Below, piece after piece: positions 37,315 through 46,427 of a DNA stretch of 64,000 nucleotides. Position 1 is the first letter of the stretch. Every line of letters begins with the position of its first letter. This stretch comes from Lentzea flava (GTDB lineage: Bacteria > Actinomycetota > Actinomycetes > Mycobacteriales > Pseudonocardiaceae). The stretch spans positions 372,001 to 436,000 of the forward strand of contig NZ_BMRE01000001.1 in assembly GCF_014648475.1 (NCBI RefSeq). The letters run 5' to 3'. Position numbers and translations under genes: made by a program. Below the pieces are notes generated by a model. The model was given only the letters and a program-made list of their open reading frames with translations. It was not told the origin of the DNA and did no database searches.

Positions 37315-38465
37315 GACCGATGGTCGCCGTCCTGCACGTCGTCCAGCCCACCACCGGCGGTGCCGCCGCCTACGTCGCGGCCGCCGCGGCCGAGCAGCGA
37401 GCCCGGTCCTGGCGAGTCGCGGTGGCCGCTCCCGGCACCGGGTGGCTCGCGGAAACCCTTGCCCGGCACGGCGTTCCACTCCTGCCCTGGGCCGTGACCC
37501 GCGACCTGGGCGCGGCGACCGTGCGGGAGGCCCTCCAGCTGGCGCGCCTGGTTCGCGCCTTCCGGCCCGACGTCGTGCACCTGCACTGCGCCAAGGCGGG
37601 TCTCACCGGCCGGATCGCGCTGCGCGGCGCGCTGCCGACGCTGTTCCAGCCGCACGGCTGGTCGTGGCTCGCCGCCACCGGGGCGCAGTCGCACCTGGCG
37701 CTCGGCTGGGAGCGGTTCGCCACCCGCTGGACCGGCACGGTCGTCTGCGTGAGCGACGGAGAGGCGCGGCTGGGGCGGCGGTCCGGGATCGGTGGCCGGT
37801 TCGCCGTCGTCCGGAACGGAGTGGACCTGACGCGGTTCCGCCTGGACGGGATGTCCAAGGAGCACGCGCGCGCGATGGTCGGAGTCGCGCCCGAGGTGCC
37901 GCTGGTGGTCTGCGTCGGGCGCATCTGCCGCCAGAAGGGGCAGGACCTGCTGCTCGCCGAATGGCGCAGGGTGCTCGCACTCCGCCCGGACGCGTGGCTC
38001 GTCCTGGCCGGCCCTCTCGACGGCACGCGGCCGCCGGGCGCGCGGGGAGTGCATTTGGTCGGCGAGGTCAGCGACGTGCGTCCGTGGCTCTACGCGGCGG
38101 ACGTGGTCGTGCAGCCGTCGAGATGGGAAGGCCTGCCGTTCAGCGCCCTCGAAGCGCTGGCCTGTGGCCGGCCCGTGGTCGCCTCGGACGTCGACGGGCT
38201 CGCCGAGGTGGTCCGGCCGGGCACCGGCGCGGCGGTCGCCACCGCCGCCATCGGTCACGAGATCCTCCGCCTGCTCGCCGATCCCGCCCGCGCCGAAGCG
38301 GAGGGCAGGGCCGGAGCCCGGCTCGTGCGACGGGAGTTCGACGTGCGCGAGACCTTCGCACGCCTCGCCGAAGTGACGGAGAACGCCGCCCGTTCAGCAA
38401 ACCCATGCGTTGGGCATAGAGAACCTCATCCGCTTGAACGAGGACCTCGTCCGACCGCCGTGTGA
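37311..38465 (+). CDS. GT4-family glycosyltransferase
   Basis: The GTG at 37311 overlaps the preceding stop (GTGA) and gives 384 residues; the ATG at 37320 is an alternative start. It is a GT-B glycosyltransferase with an N-terminal Gly-rich loop (QPTTGGAAAYV) and a C-terminal domain with VGRICRQKGQDLLL and the E-x7-E-type motif PSRWEGLPFSALEALACG. The sugar donor is unknown. It belongs to the exopolysaccharide operon; 34 bases separate it from the ATP-grasp gene. Confidence 0.9.
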   Translation: MRPMVAVLHVVQPTTGGAAAYVAAAAAEQRARSWRVAVAAPGTGWLAETLARHGVPLLPWAVTRDLGAATVREALQLARLVRAFRPDVVHLHCAKAGLTGRIALRGALPTLFQPHGWSWLAATGAQSHLALGWERFATRWTGTVVCVSDGEARLGRRSGIGGRFAVVRNGVDLTRFRLDGMSKEHARAMVGVAPEVPLVVCVGRICRQKGQDLLLAEWRRVLALRPDAWLVLAGPLDGTRPPGARGVHLVGEVSDVRPWLYAADVVVQPSRWEGLPFSALEALACGRPVVASDVDGLAEVVRPGTGAAVATAAIGHEILRLLADPARAEAEGRAGARLVRREFDVRETFARLAEVTENAARSANPCVGHREPHPLERGPRPTAV

Positions 38466-38499
38466 CGGTCTTCCCACCCCGGATCTCCAGGAGCCGTTC

Positions 38500-39789
38500 A
38501 TGCCGCAGCCCTGCCCACCCGAACTGGACCGGGACACGCCCGCGCTCGTGCTCAAGCTCGACGCGAACGTGTTCCACCACGGCGGGCTGGGCGTGATCCG
38601 GAGCCTGGGCCGGCTCGGCGTTCCGGTCTACGCGGTGCAGGAGGAGCGGTTCACCCCGGCCGGCGCGTCGCGGTACCTGCGGGGCGGCTGGGTGTGGCGG
38701 CCCGGCACCGAGGACGCCGACCGGGTGCGACTCGGCCTGCTGCGGCTCGCGGACCGGATCGGACGCCGGAGCGTGCTGCTGCCCACCGACGACGCGGGTG
38801 CGCTGTTCGTCGCCGAGCACGAAGCCGGCCTGCGCGAGGCGTTCCTGTTCCCGAAGCCCGATCCGGGCCTGCCCCGGCAGGTCGCCGACAAGTACGCGCT
38901 GTACGAGCTGTGCCGCCGGTTCGGAGTCCCCTGTGCCGCGACGACCCGCGCGTCGTCGCTCGGAGAGGCCGCGGAATTCCTGGACACGGCGGGGTTTCCG
39001 GTGATCGTCAAGCTGGTCCGGCCGTGGCACGAGCGCGGCAGGCGGCAGCGGAGCACCACTCTCGTGCGCACGCGCGAAGAGCTGAGCGCGCTGTTCGACC
39101 GAGCCCGCGGCACCTCGTTGATGCTCCAGGAGTACCTGCCCGGCGGTGCGGACGCTGACTGGTTCTTCCACGGGTACTGCGACGCGCGCTCGATCTGCCG
39201 CCCCGCCTTCACCGGTCGCAAGCGCCGCTCGTACCCGGCGCACGCCGGGCTCACCGCGTTCGGGCGCGCCGAGCAGAACGCCGAACTCGCCGCGGGTGCG
39301 CGGGACCTGCTCGCCAGACTCGGCTACCGCGGGATCATGGACCTCGACCTGCGCCGCGACCCGCGCGACGGGCAGTACAAGCTGCTCGACTTCAACCCTC
39401 GCCTGGGCGCGCAGTTCCGGCTGTTCACCGACGACACCGGGGTGGACGTGGCGGTCGCCGCGCACCTGGACCTCACCGGCCGCGAGATCCCGCAGGGCCG
39501 GCCGGTCGACCGGGGTTTCCTCGTCGAGAACTACGACCCGATCGCGGCCGCCGGGTACTGGCGGCGGGGCGAGCTGGACCTGCGCACCTGGCTGCGCTCG
39601 TTGCGCGAGGTGGACGAGCTGGCGTGGTTCGCACGCGACGACCTGCGGCCGTTCGGGCTGATGTGCGCTCGCCTGGGCTGGCGCGTCCTGCGCCGGCCGT
39701 TTCCGCCGCGAAACAGATCCCACACGCCGGCGCCGCCGCGATTCCGGCCGGGCCGGGCCACCAGCCACTCCGAAAGGGGAAGCCGATGA
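38500..39789 (+). CDS. ATP-grasp ligase-like protein
   Basis: The ATG at 38500, 8 bases after AGGAG, gives 429 residues; earlier in-frame starts have no ribosome site. The ATP-grasp fold is visible: PRQVADKYALYELCRRFG (substrate/ATP lid), FPVIVKLVRPW (ATP-binding Lys) and the metal-binding end YKLLDFNPRLGAQFRLF. Such enzymes join a carboxylate to an amine or thiol through an acyl phosphate. In a polysaccharide operon it could add an amino acid or similar group to a sugar precursor. It overlaps the flavoprotein gene as ATGA. Confidence 0.85.
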   Translation: MPQPCPPELDRDTPALVLKLDANVFHHGGLGVIRSLGRLGVPVYAVQEERFTPAGASRYLRGGWVWRPGTEDADRVRLGLLRLADRIGRRSVLLPTDDAGALFVAEHEAGLREAFLFPKPDPGLPRQVADKYALYELCRRFGVPCAATTRASSLGEAAEFLDTAGFPVIVKLVRPWHERGRRQRSTTLVRTREELSALFDRARGTSLMLQEYLPGGADADWFFHGYCDARSICRPAFTGRKRRSYPAHAGLTAFGRAEQNAELAAGARDLLARLGYRGIMDLDLRRDPRDGQYKLLDFNPRLGAQFRLFTDDTGVDVAVAAHLDLTGREIPQGRPVDRGFLVENYDPIAAAGYWRRGELDLRTWLRSLREVDELAWFARDDLRPFGLMCARLGWRVLRRPFPPRNRSHTPAPPRFRPGRATSHSERGSR

Positions 39790-40967
39790 TCGAGACCGAC
39801 GTCGCCGTGGTCGGCGCGGGCCCGTACGGCCTGTCGATCGCCGCGCACCTGCAGGGGCTCGGGGTGCGATTCCGCCACTTCGGTGTTCCGATGCAGCTGT
39901 GGCGAAGCGCGATGCCCGAGGGGATGTTCCTGAAGTCGCAAGGGTTCGCGTCGAATCTGTCCGACCCGGACGGCAAGCACACGCTGCGCGAGTTCTGCCG
40001 CGAAACCGGTCGGGTCTACGCCGACTACGGCGTCCCGGTCGCGCTCGACACCTTCGTCGCCTACGGCGATTGGTTCCGCGACGCGCACGCACCCGACCTC
40101 GACGAGCGGCTCGTCGAACGGGTCAGCGCCGCCGGAGACCGCTTCGAACTCGCCGTCGAAGGGGGCGACACCGTCCGGGCCGGCAAGGTGGTCTTCGCCC
40201 CGGGCGTGCAGTACTTCGCCCATCTGCCAAGGGAATTCGCCGGACTGCCGGAGAGCGTGTGCTCGCACAGCTCCGCGCACACGGATCTGAGCACCTTCCG
40301 CGGCAAGGACGTGATCGTCGTCGGCGCGGGCCAGTCCGCGCTGGAGTCGGCGACGTTGCTGCACGAGCACGGCGCGAGCGTGCGGCTGGTCGCCCGCGCG
40401 CACCGGCTGGTCTGGAACGGCCCGCCGCTCGCGCCCGACCGCCCGGTGCTGCAGCGCTGGCGTGAACCGGAAGCAGGTCTCGGCTCTGGCTGGTCCACCT
40501 GGTTCTACTCGACGCGCCCGCGGCTGTACCGCCGGCTTCCCTCCGGCCTGCGGGTGAACCGCGCCCGCACCGCGCTCGGACCGGCCGGCGCGTGGTGGCT
40601 GCGTGCGCGGACCGAAGGGGAGTTCCCGGTGCTGCTGGGACGTTCGGTGCTCGGATGCCAGCCCATCTTCGGCGGCGTGCGGCTCCGCGTGTCGACACCG
40701 GACGGCCTCGCGCAACTCGAGACCCAGCACGTCATCGCGGCCACCGGTTACCGGCCTCGCGCACGGCGGTTGTCGTTCTTGGACCAGAGGTTGCAGGCAC
40801 GGCTGCGGTTGATCGACGGTGCCCCTTGGGTGGGTCCGGGCTTCCACTCCAACGTGTCCGGCCTGTTCTTCGCCGGCCCCGCGGTGGCCGCCTCGTTCGG
40901 GCCTGTCATGCGGTTCGTCTACGGCGCGGACTACGCGGCCCGCACCATCGCGCGGGAACTCGGATGA
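39786..40967 (+). CDS. FAD/NAD(P)-binding oxidoreductase (flavin monooxygenase-like)
   Basis: This 393-residue protein begins with an FAD-binding Rossmann motif, VAVVGAGPYGLSIAAHL, and carries a second NAD(P) motif, VIVVGAGQSALESATLL, near residue 178. The C-terminal segment GLFFAGPAVAASFGPVMRF closes the FAD site. The pattern resembles the SidA/IucD N-hydroxylating and related monooxygenases. Linked by 4-base overlaps to an ATP-grasp gene and a sugar transferase gene, it probably modifies a glycan substituent. Substrate and reaction are unknown. Confidence 0.85.
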   Translation: MIETDVAVVGAGPYGLSIAAHLQGLGVRFRHFGVPMQLWRSAMPEGMFLKSQGFASNLSDPDGKHTLREFCRETGRVYADYGVPVALDTFVAYGDWFRDAHAPDLDERLVERVSAAGDRFELAVEGGDTVRAGKVVFAPGVQYFAHLPREFAGLPESVCSHSSAHTDLSTFRGKDVIVVGAGQSALESATLLHEHGASVRLVARAHRLVWNGPPLAPDRPVLQRWREPEAGLGSGWSTWFYSTRPRLYRRLPSGLRVNRARTALGPAGAWWLRARTEGEFPVLLGRSVLGCQPIFGGVRLRVSTPDGLAQLETQHVIAATGYRPRARRLSFLDQRLQARLRLIDGAPWVGPGFHSNVSGLFFAGPAVAASFGPVMRFVYGADYAARTIARELG

Positions 40968-42313
40968 GCTTCAGGGCGGCCGTCACCCACCCACCGGCCC
41001 AAAGCGGACGGCGGGAACCGGTGCGCGCCTTGGGCGGTTTTCGCGCCGCGTCCGCGGTGATCCCGGCGGGAGACACGGTCGCCGTGCTCGTCGCGGCAGG
41101 AGTGACCGGGTGGAAGTGGACCGCGATCGCGTACGCGGCCGCGGTGCTCACCGTGCTGCGGTCGTCCGGAACGCAACGGGTGCGGATCTGTCCGCGGTTC
41201 GGCGAGGAACTGCCCTGGTTCGCGCTCGCGGTGGCGGTACCCGCCGTGCTGATGCGGCCCTGGGTGGGCGTCGCCCTCGTCGTCGCCACCAGCGTGGCGG
41301 CGGTGGTGGTCAGGCCGGCCTGCTACGCGGCGCTTCGCGCCGCTCGACGCCGGCACCGGCTGGCCGAGCCGACGGTCATCATCGGCACCGGCACGCTCGG
41401 CATCGAACTCGCGCGAATCCTGGGTGCCCATCCCGAATTCGGGCTCCGCGCGGTCGGTTTCGTCGACCACCTCCCGCCGGGGCCGGCAGCCGGGCTGCCG
41501 TTGCTCGGCACTCCCGCCGAACTGTCCGCGGTGGTGGCCCGGCACCAGGTGCGGCACGTGGTCGTCTGCTTTCCCGCGGTGAGCGACGCGCAACTCGTGC
41601 CGGTCCTGCGCGCTCGCCGGGCGGTGCGGGTTCACGTGGTGCCGCGGTTGTACGAGCTGGGCACGACGATCCCGGCACGGTACCGGGACGAGATCCACGG
41701 GATCCCGCTCGTCACCCTCCGGTCCGTGTGCGGAAACCGGTTCGCGAAACGGGTTTTCGATCTGGTCGCCGCCACCGCGCTGCTCGTCCTGCTCTCGCCG
41801 CTGCTGGCGATCCTGATGGCCGCCCTGCGGGTCCGCCACGGCAGCCCGGTGCTGTTCCGCCAGCTGCGGCTGAGCCGGGACGGGGAGTGCGTGCCCGTCC
41901 TCAAGCTGCGCACGCTCGACGATCCGGCTCCGGACACGAGCTGGGCCGTGCCGGAACCCGGGAGCCGGCTGCGGTGGTGGCTGCGCGCGACCCATTTCGA
42001 CGAGCTGCCGCAGCTGTGGTGCGTGCTGCGCGGAGATCTGTCGCTCGTCGGGCCGCGGCCGGAACGGCCGTACTTCGCGGCCCGCTTCGCCACCACCGTC
42101 CCCGGCTACGCCGACCGCCACCGGGTGCTCGCCGGGCTGACCGGCTGGGCGCAGGTCCACGGGTTGCACGGCGACACCTCGATCCGGGAGCGCGTCCGCT
42201 TCGACAACGCCTACGTCGAGCACTGGTCACTGTGGACGGACCTGGTCGTCCTCGCCCGCACCCTCCGCACACCGCTGGCCGGCCTGCGCCGATCCGAAGG
42301 AGAGCGACAGTGA
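40964..42313 (+). CDS. Polyprenyl-phosphate sugar-1-phosphate transferase (initiating exopolysaccharide transferase)
   Basis: This 449-residue protein has N-terminal membrane segments (about 30-120), a nucleotide-binding-like middle domain (TVIIGTGTLGIELARIL) and a C-terminal bacterial sugar transferase domain that starts with a membrane helix (FAKRVFDLVAATALLVLL). The domain continues VLKLRTL, LSLVGPRPERPYF and GLTGWAQVHG. WbaP/WcaJ-type enzymes start a glycan repeat unit by moving a sugar-1-phosphate from UDP-sugar to undecaprenyl phosphate at the inner membrane face. Its presence shows that this module makes a lipid-linked repeat-unit polymer, unlike the synthase-type module at 44-53 kb. 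Confidence 0.92.
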   Translation: MSFRAAVTHPPAQSGRREPVRALGGFRAASAVIPAGDTVAVLVAAGVTGWKWTAIAYAAAVLTVLRSSGTQRVRICPRFGEELPWFALAVAVPAVLMRPWVGVALVVATSVAAVVVRPACYAALRAARRRHRLAEPTVIIGTGTLGIELARILGAHPEFGLRAVGFVDHLPPGPAAGLPLLGTPAELSAVVARHQVRHVVVCFPAVSDAQLVPVLRARRAVRVHVVPRLYELGTTIPARYRDEIHGIPLVTLRSVCGNRFAKRVFDLVAATALLVLLSPLLAILMAALRVRHGSPVLFRQLRLSRDGECVPVLKLRTLDDPAPDTSWAVPEPGSRLRWWLRATHFDELPQLWCVLRGDLSLVGPRPERPYFAARFATTVPGYADRHRVLAGLTGWAQVHGLHGDTSIRERVRFDNAYVEHWSLWTDLVVLARTLRTPLAGLRRSEGERQ

Positions 42314-43461
42314 GAGTTCTGCACATCATCACCGGGCTGGACGTGGGCGGCGCCGAGCTGCAGGTCCGGATGCTGCTCCAGCACAGCCGCCACGACGGCG
42401 AAGTGCTCACCCTCTACAACCCCGCCACGGTGGCCGCGATGATCACGGCCGACGGCGGCCGCGTGCGGGATCTCGGGATGCGGCGCAACACCCAGCTGTC
42501 CGCGGTGCCGCGGCTGGCTCGCCTGCTCTGGTCGGAACGGTTCGACGTCGTGCACGTCCACCTGTATCGCGCGTGCGTCTACGGCAGGACCGCGGCCTGG
42601 CTGGCCCGCACCCCGGTCGTGGTGACCAGCGAGCACTCGATCGGTGAGACCCACATCGAGCGCCGCCCCATGACGCTCGGCGTCCGGGCGCTGTACCTGG
42701 CGACGGACCTGTTCTCCGACGTGACCGTCGCGGTGTCGGACACGGTCCGGCAACGGCTGGTCCGGTGGGGCGTGCCGGCACGCAAGATCGTCACCATTCC
42801 CAACGGGCTGGAGTTCGGCGACCTCGCGTTCGACCCGGCCAAGCGCGCCGAAGCGCGGCAGCGGCTCGGGATCGCGCAGAACGCGTTCGTGGTGGGCGTG
42901 ATGGGCCGCCTCGACGCCGCGAAGCGGATCGACCTCGCGATCCGGGCCGCCGCCCCGCTGCTGGGCGAAACCCGGAAGATGCTGATCGTCGGTCAAGGCG
43001 CCGACCGGGAACGGCTGGAGGGCGTCGCGGCCGCTGCCGGAGTCGCCGGCCACGTGATCTTCGCCGGCTATCAGGCCGACGGCGTGGCGATGCTGTCCGC
43101 GCTGGATCTGTACGTGTCCACCTCCGCGCAGGAAACGTTCGGCCTGTCCGTGCTCGAAGCGCTGGCGAACGGGATGCCTGCGCTGTTCACCGCCTGCCCG
43201 GCGCTGGACGGGATCGTGACCGACCGGGCTCGGCAGGTGCCGGACGCGGTGCCCGAGTTGCGCGACGAGATCGCGAAGGAGATCGATGCCTGGCCGCGTC
43301 CGAGGCAGTCGGTGCCCGAGGTGGTCGACCGGTACGGCATCGCGTCCGTCGCGGCGAGGATCGACGGCCTCTACGAGAGCCTCGCACGACGCAGACAGCT
43401 GCTGCGGCGCGAAATCCCCGGAGCGAGGGATCGGGAGCGGGACCATGCGAACGCACAATGA
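42310..43461 (+). CDS. GT4-family glycosyltransferase
   Basis: The GTG at 42310 overlaps the previous stop as GTGA and gives 383 residues. Typical GT4 features are TGLDVGGAELQV near the start, VGVMGRLDAAKRIDLAI for the donor domain and TSAQETFGLSVLEALANG as the acidic donor motif. It should extend the repeat unit begun by the upstream transferase. Its 3' end overlaps the response-regulator gene by 17 bases. Confidence 0.9.
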   Translation: MRVLHIITGLDVGGAELQVRMLLQHSRHDGEVLTLYNPATVAAMITADGGRVRDLGMRRNTQLSAVPRLARLLWSERFDVVHVHLYRACVYGRTAAWLARTPVVVTSEHSIGETHIERRPMTLGVRALYLATDLFSDVTVAVSDTVRQRLVRWGVPARKIVTIPNGLEFGDLAFDPAKRAEARQRLGIAQNAFVVGVMGRLDAAKRIDLAIRAAAPLLGETRKMLIVGQGADRERLEGVAAAAGVAGHVIFAGYQADGVAMLSALDLYVSTSAQETFGLSVLEALANGMPALFTACPALDGIVTDRARQVPDAVPELRDEIAKEIDAWPRPRQSVPEVVDRYGIASVAARIDGLYESLARRRQLLRREIPGARDRERDHANAQ

Positions 43462-44188
43462 CTTCCGCGACGAGTTCGAGGTGGCCGCCCGGCTCCACGC
43501 ACCGGACCTGGTTCGCATCTTCCTCGTCGACGACCATCAGATGCTTCGCGACGCGCTCGCCGCACGGCTGTCCCTGGCACCGGGTGTGTGCGTCGTGGGC
43601 GGGGCGGCGGTGCACGACCCGTTGCTGCTGGAGCGAATCGCCGCACTCCGCCCCGACGTCGTGACCGTCGAGATAGGACACTGCGGTGCGGAACCGGGGC
43701 AGCTGCTCGACGAGCTGGCCGGTGCCGTTCCCGGCGGGCACGTCGTCGCACTCACCGAGTGCACGCAGACCGCGCTCGCGGTGGCCGCGGCCAGAGCGGG
43801 CGTGATCGCCTGGGTGCCCAAGGAAAGCACGGTCGAGCACCTCATCGGCGTCCTGCGCGCCGCCGGTCTCGGGCAGGCCAGCTACCCGGCGGTCCACCTC
43901 GGCGAGGTGCTGCGGGCACTGCGGGCCGACGTCCGCCGTGCGCAGGAGCGCACCGGACCGCTCGACACGCTGAGCCGCCGCGAGCGCGAAGTGCTGGCCA
44001 GCATGGTGGAAGGCAAGCGGCGCGCGGAGATCGCGCGCGAACTGAGCGTGTCGACCAACACGGTGCGCACGCACACCCACAAGATCCTGACCAAACTCGG
44101 CGTGGGCAGCAGCCTCGACGCGATCCGGATCGCGATGTCGTCGGGAATGCGGCCGTCCTCAGCTTCACGGACGCGCCGTCAGTTGTGA
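43445..44188 (+). CDS. Atypical LuxR-type response regulator (phosphoacceptor Asp replaced by Glu)
   Basis: This 247-residue protein has a receiver domain with the acidic pair D29-D30 (IFLVDDHQM), Thr in VALTECT and Lys in WVPKES, but the beta-3 position is E76 (RPDVVTVEIGHCG) where the phosphorylated Asp normally sits. The C-terminal LuxR domain, about 177-235 (LSRREREVLASMVEG, VSTNTVRTHTHKILTKLG), is intact. Glu often mimics the phosphorylated state, so this protein may be constitutively active or controlled by abundance or another ligand. It is co-transcribed with the exopolysaccharide genes and precedes the Agd3-like gene, so it may regulate either. Confidence 0.9.
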   Translation: MRTHNDFRDEFEVAARLHAPDLVRIFLVDDHQMLRDALAARLSLAPGVCVVGGAAVHDPLLLERIAALRPDVVTVEIGHCGAEPGQLLDELAGAVPGGHVVALTECTQTALAVAAARAGVIAWVPKESTVEHLIGVLRAAGLGQASYPAVHLGEVLRALRADVRRAQERTGPLDTLSRREREVLASMVEGKRRAEIARELSVSTNTVRTHTHKILTKLGVGSSLDAIRIAMSSGMRPSSASRTRRQL

Positions 44189-44359
44189 CGCAGAGGAAGT
44201 GCGAGGCCACCGGCCGGCGAACAACCGGTCCGAAGTCGTAATCGCAGTAGTCCTGCTTGATGAGTTGTCCAGCCGTGGCGCGGCTTAGCGTCGCAGCAAC
44301 ACCGGTTTCGGCCGGCGTGCCCATTCGCCGGGCTTCGACCCACACGTAGAGGGGCTGGC

Positions 44360-46405
44360 GTGAAACACTCGAGAAGGTGGCGTTCCGCCACCGCCCTGAT
44401 CATGGCAGCAGCGTGCGTCTGCGGGCTGGGCGTGACGGCGAGCACCGCCGTCGCGGCGGGCCCGCCCCGTGTCGACCTGAACGTTCTCGTGGTCACCGAC
44501 GGAACGCCCTGGGTGGAGGCGATCCGCCAGCAGATGGCGTCCGAAGGTGTCGCCACGACCGTCGTCGATCTCAACAACGGCGCGCGCCCGGCCATCACGA
44601 GCTCCTTCCTGGCCGGCACACTCGCTGATGGCACGCCGCACGCGAAGTTCCAGGGCGTGGTGCTGCCGAGCGACTCCCCGTTGGGGCTGGCACCGGAGGA
44701 GCGGGCCGCACTGACCGCGTACGAAACGTCGTATGCGATCCGCGAGGTCGACAGCTTCGTCTACCCGACCCCGAACGTCGGCATGAACACGCCCACCTAC
44801 GCGGGTTCGCTCGACGGCACGAAGGTCACCGTGACCAGCGCGGCGCGCTCGGACGCGTTCCGCTATCTCGGCGGCACCTTCAAGTTCGACGGCACTCCCG
44901 GCGGCCCCACCTCGTACGGCTACCTGGGCCAGCCGCTGCCGAACACCGCGACGTCGTCGTTCACACCGATGCTGACCGCGACGATTCCCGGTACCACCAC
45001 GACCGCGACGCTCGCCGGTGTGTACACGACCGGAACCCGGCAGCAGCTGGAGATCAGCTTCGGCTACAACTACTACCAGGGCCAGTTCCGCTACCTCGCG
45101 CACGGCATCATCGACTGGGTCACCAAGGGCGTCCACTTCGGATACTGGCGCAACTACTTCAGCGTCCACATCGACGACGTGTTCAGCTACGACGCGATCT
45201 GGAGCGACATCGGCAAGTGCACACCGGGAGACGGGGTCTGCCCGCCCGGCACGCCGGAGACCACGCCGGTGCGGATGACCGGCTCCGACGTCAACTACGC
45301 CGTGCAGTGGCAGCAGCAGAACAACTTCACGCTCGACATGCTGTACAACGGCGGGGCGTCGGCGCAGTACCTCCAGGACAACGGCGGGCTGTTCGACCCG
45401 CTGCTGCTCTCGTTCCAGCTCAACGGTCCCAGCCGGTTCCGCTGGGTCAACCACACCTACACGCACCCGTACCTCGGCTGCGTGCAGGACTTCACGGTGA
45501 TCCCGTGGCGGTGCAGCACCGACGCGGCCGGCAACACCGTCTGGGTCAGCAGCGCCACGATCAACGGCGAGATCAAGAACAACGTCTCGTGGGCGAGGCA
45601 GAACGGCATCCCGGTGCGCGGCGGTGAGCTGGTGGCCGGCGAGCACTCCGGCACGTTCATCCTGCCGCAGCAGCCGCTGGACAACCCGAACTTCAACGCC
45701 GCGCTCGGTCCCAACGGGATCAGGTGGGTCGGACTGGACGCCTCGCGCGAGCCGAACCTGCGCGCCGTCGGCGCGGCGACCGGGCTGCCCCGGCACCCGA
45801 TCAACGTGTTCTACAACGTCGCGAAAGAGGTGGACGAGGTCTCGGAGTACAACTGGCTCTACACCTCACAAGCCGACGGCGGCAGCGGGATCTGCGAGAA
45901 CAACCCGACGACGACGTGCATCGCGCCGTTGGACCGGAACACCGGCTGGGACACCTACATCCTGCCGCAACAGATCCAGATCACGCTCGGCTACGTGCTG
46001 CAGAACGACCCGCGGCCGTTCTACATGCACCAGAGCAACCTGGTTCAGGACCGGCTGGCGTACCAGGTGATGAGCGGTGTGCTCAGTGCCTACCGCGGTG
46101 TCTTCAACGCGAACACGCCGGTCGTGAACGCGACCATGACCCAGGAAGGGCAGGCGCTGGCAGCGCAGAACGCCTGGGCCGCCACGCGGAACGCCGGCAC
46201 GGTCTCGGGTTACGTCCAGGGCAACACCGTCGTCGTCACCGGTCCCGCGGGCACGCAGGTGCCGATGACCGTGCCGAACCAGACGAAGCTCGGCACCGCG
46301 ACCTTCGGCAACGCGTACGCCGGTCAGCGATCCGACTACACGACGCTGGGTACGGCCGGGGCGAGGTTCACGTTGCCGTCCACGCCGTTCCCGACGTCGC
46401 CGTAG
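44360..46405 (+). CDS. Secreted Agd3-like polysaccharide deacetylase (CE18 type)
   Basis: This 681-residue protein has a signal peptide at about 1-33. The deacetylase barrel carries FSVHIDDVFSYD (about 267-278) and NHTYTHPYLG (about 366-375), which supply an Asp-His-His metal triad. Overall order (N-terminal flavodoxin-like part, beta-sandwich, then deacetylase barrel) and length match fungal Agd3, the galactosaminogalactan N-deacetylase, and its bacterial relatives. It would remove N-acetyl groups from a polymer outside the cell and make it cationic. A 171-base gap precedes it, so it probably has its own promoter. It heads the PelF/GH135/GH114 cluster. Confidence 0.85.
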   Translation: MKHSRRWRSATALIMAAACVCGLGVTASTAVAAGPPRVDLNVLVVTDGTPWVEAIRQQMASEGVATTVVDLNNGARPAITSSFLAGTLADGTPHAKFQGVVLPSDSPLGLAPEERAALTAYETSYAIREVDSFVYPTPNVGMNTPTYAGSLDGTKVTVTSAARSDAFRYLGGTFKFDGTPGGPTSYGYLGQPLPNTATSSFTPMLTATIPGTTTTATLAGVYTTGTRQQLEISFGYNYYQGQFRYLAHGIIDWVTKGVHFGYWRNYFSVHIDDVFSYDAIWSDIGKCTPGDGVCPPGTPETTPVRMTGSDVNYAVQWQQQNNFTLDMLYNGGASAQYLQDNGGLFDPLLLSFQLNGPSRFRWVNHTYTHPYLGCVQDFTVIPWRCSTDAAGNTVWVSSATINGEIKNNVSWARQNGIPVRGGELVAGEHSGTFILPQQPLDNPNFNAALGPNGIRWVGLDASREPNLRAVGAATGLPRHPINVFYNVAKEVDEVSEYNWLYTSQADGGSGICENNPTTTCIAPLDRNTGWDTYILPQQIQITLGYVLQNDPRPFYMHQSNLVQDRLAYQVMSGVLSAYRGVFNANTPVVNATMTQEGQALAAQNAWAATRNAGTVSGYVQGNTVVVTGPAGTQVPMTVPNQTKLGTATFGNAYAGQRSDYTTLGTAGARFTLPSTPFPTSP

Positions 46406-46427
46406 CGAACCGCGAGACGGGTGAACG

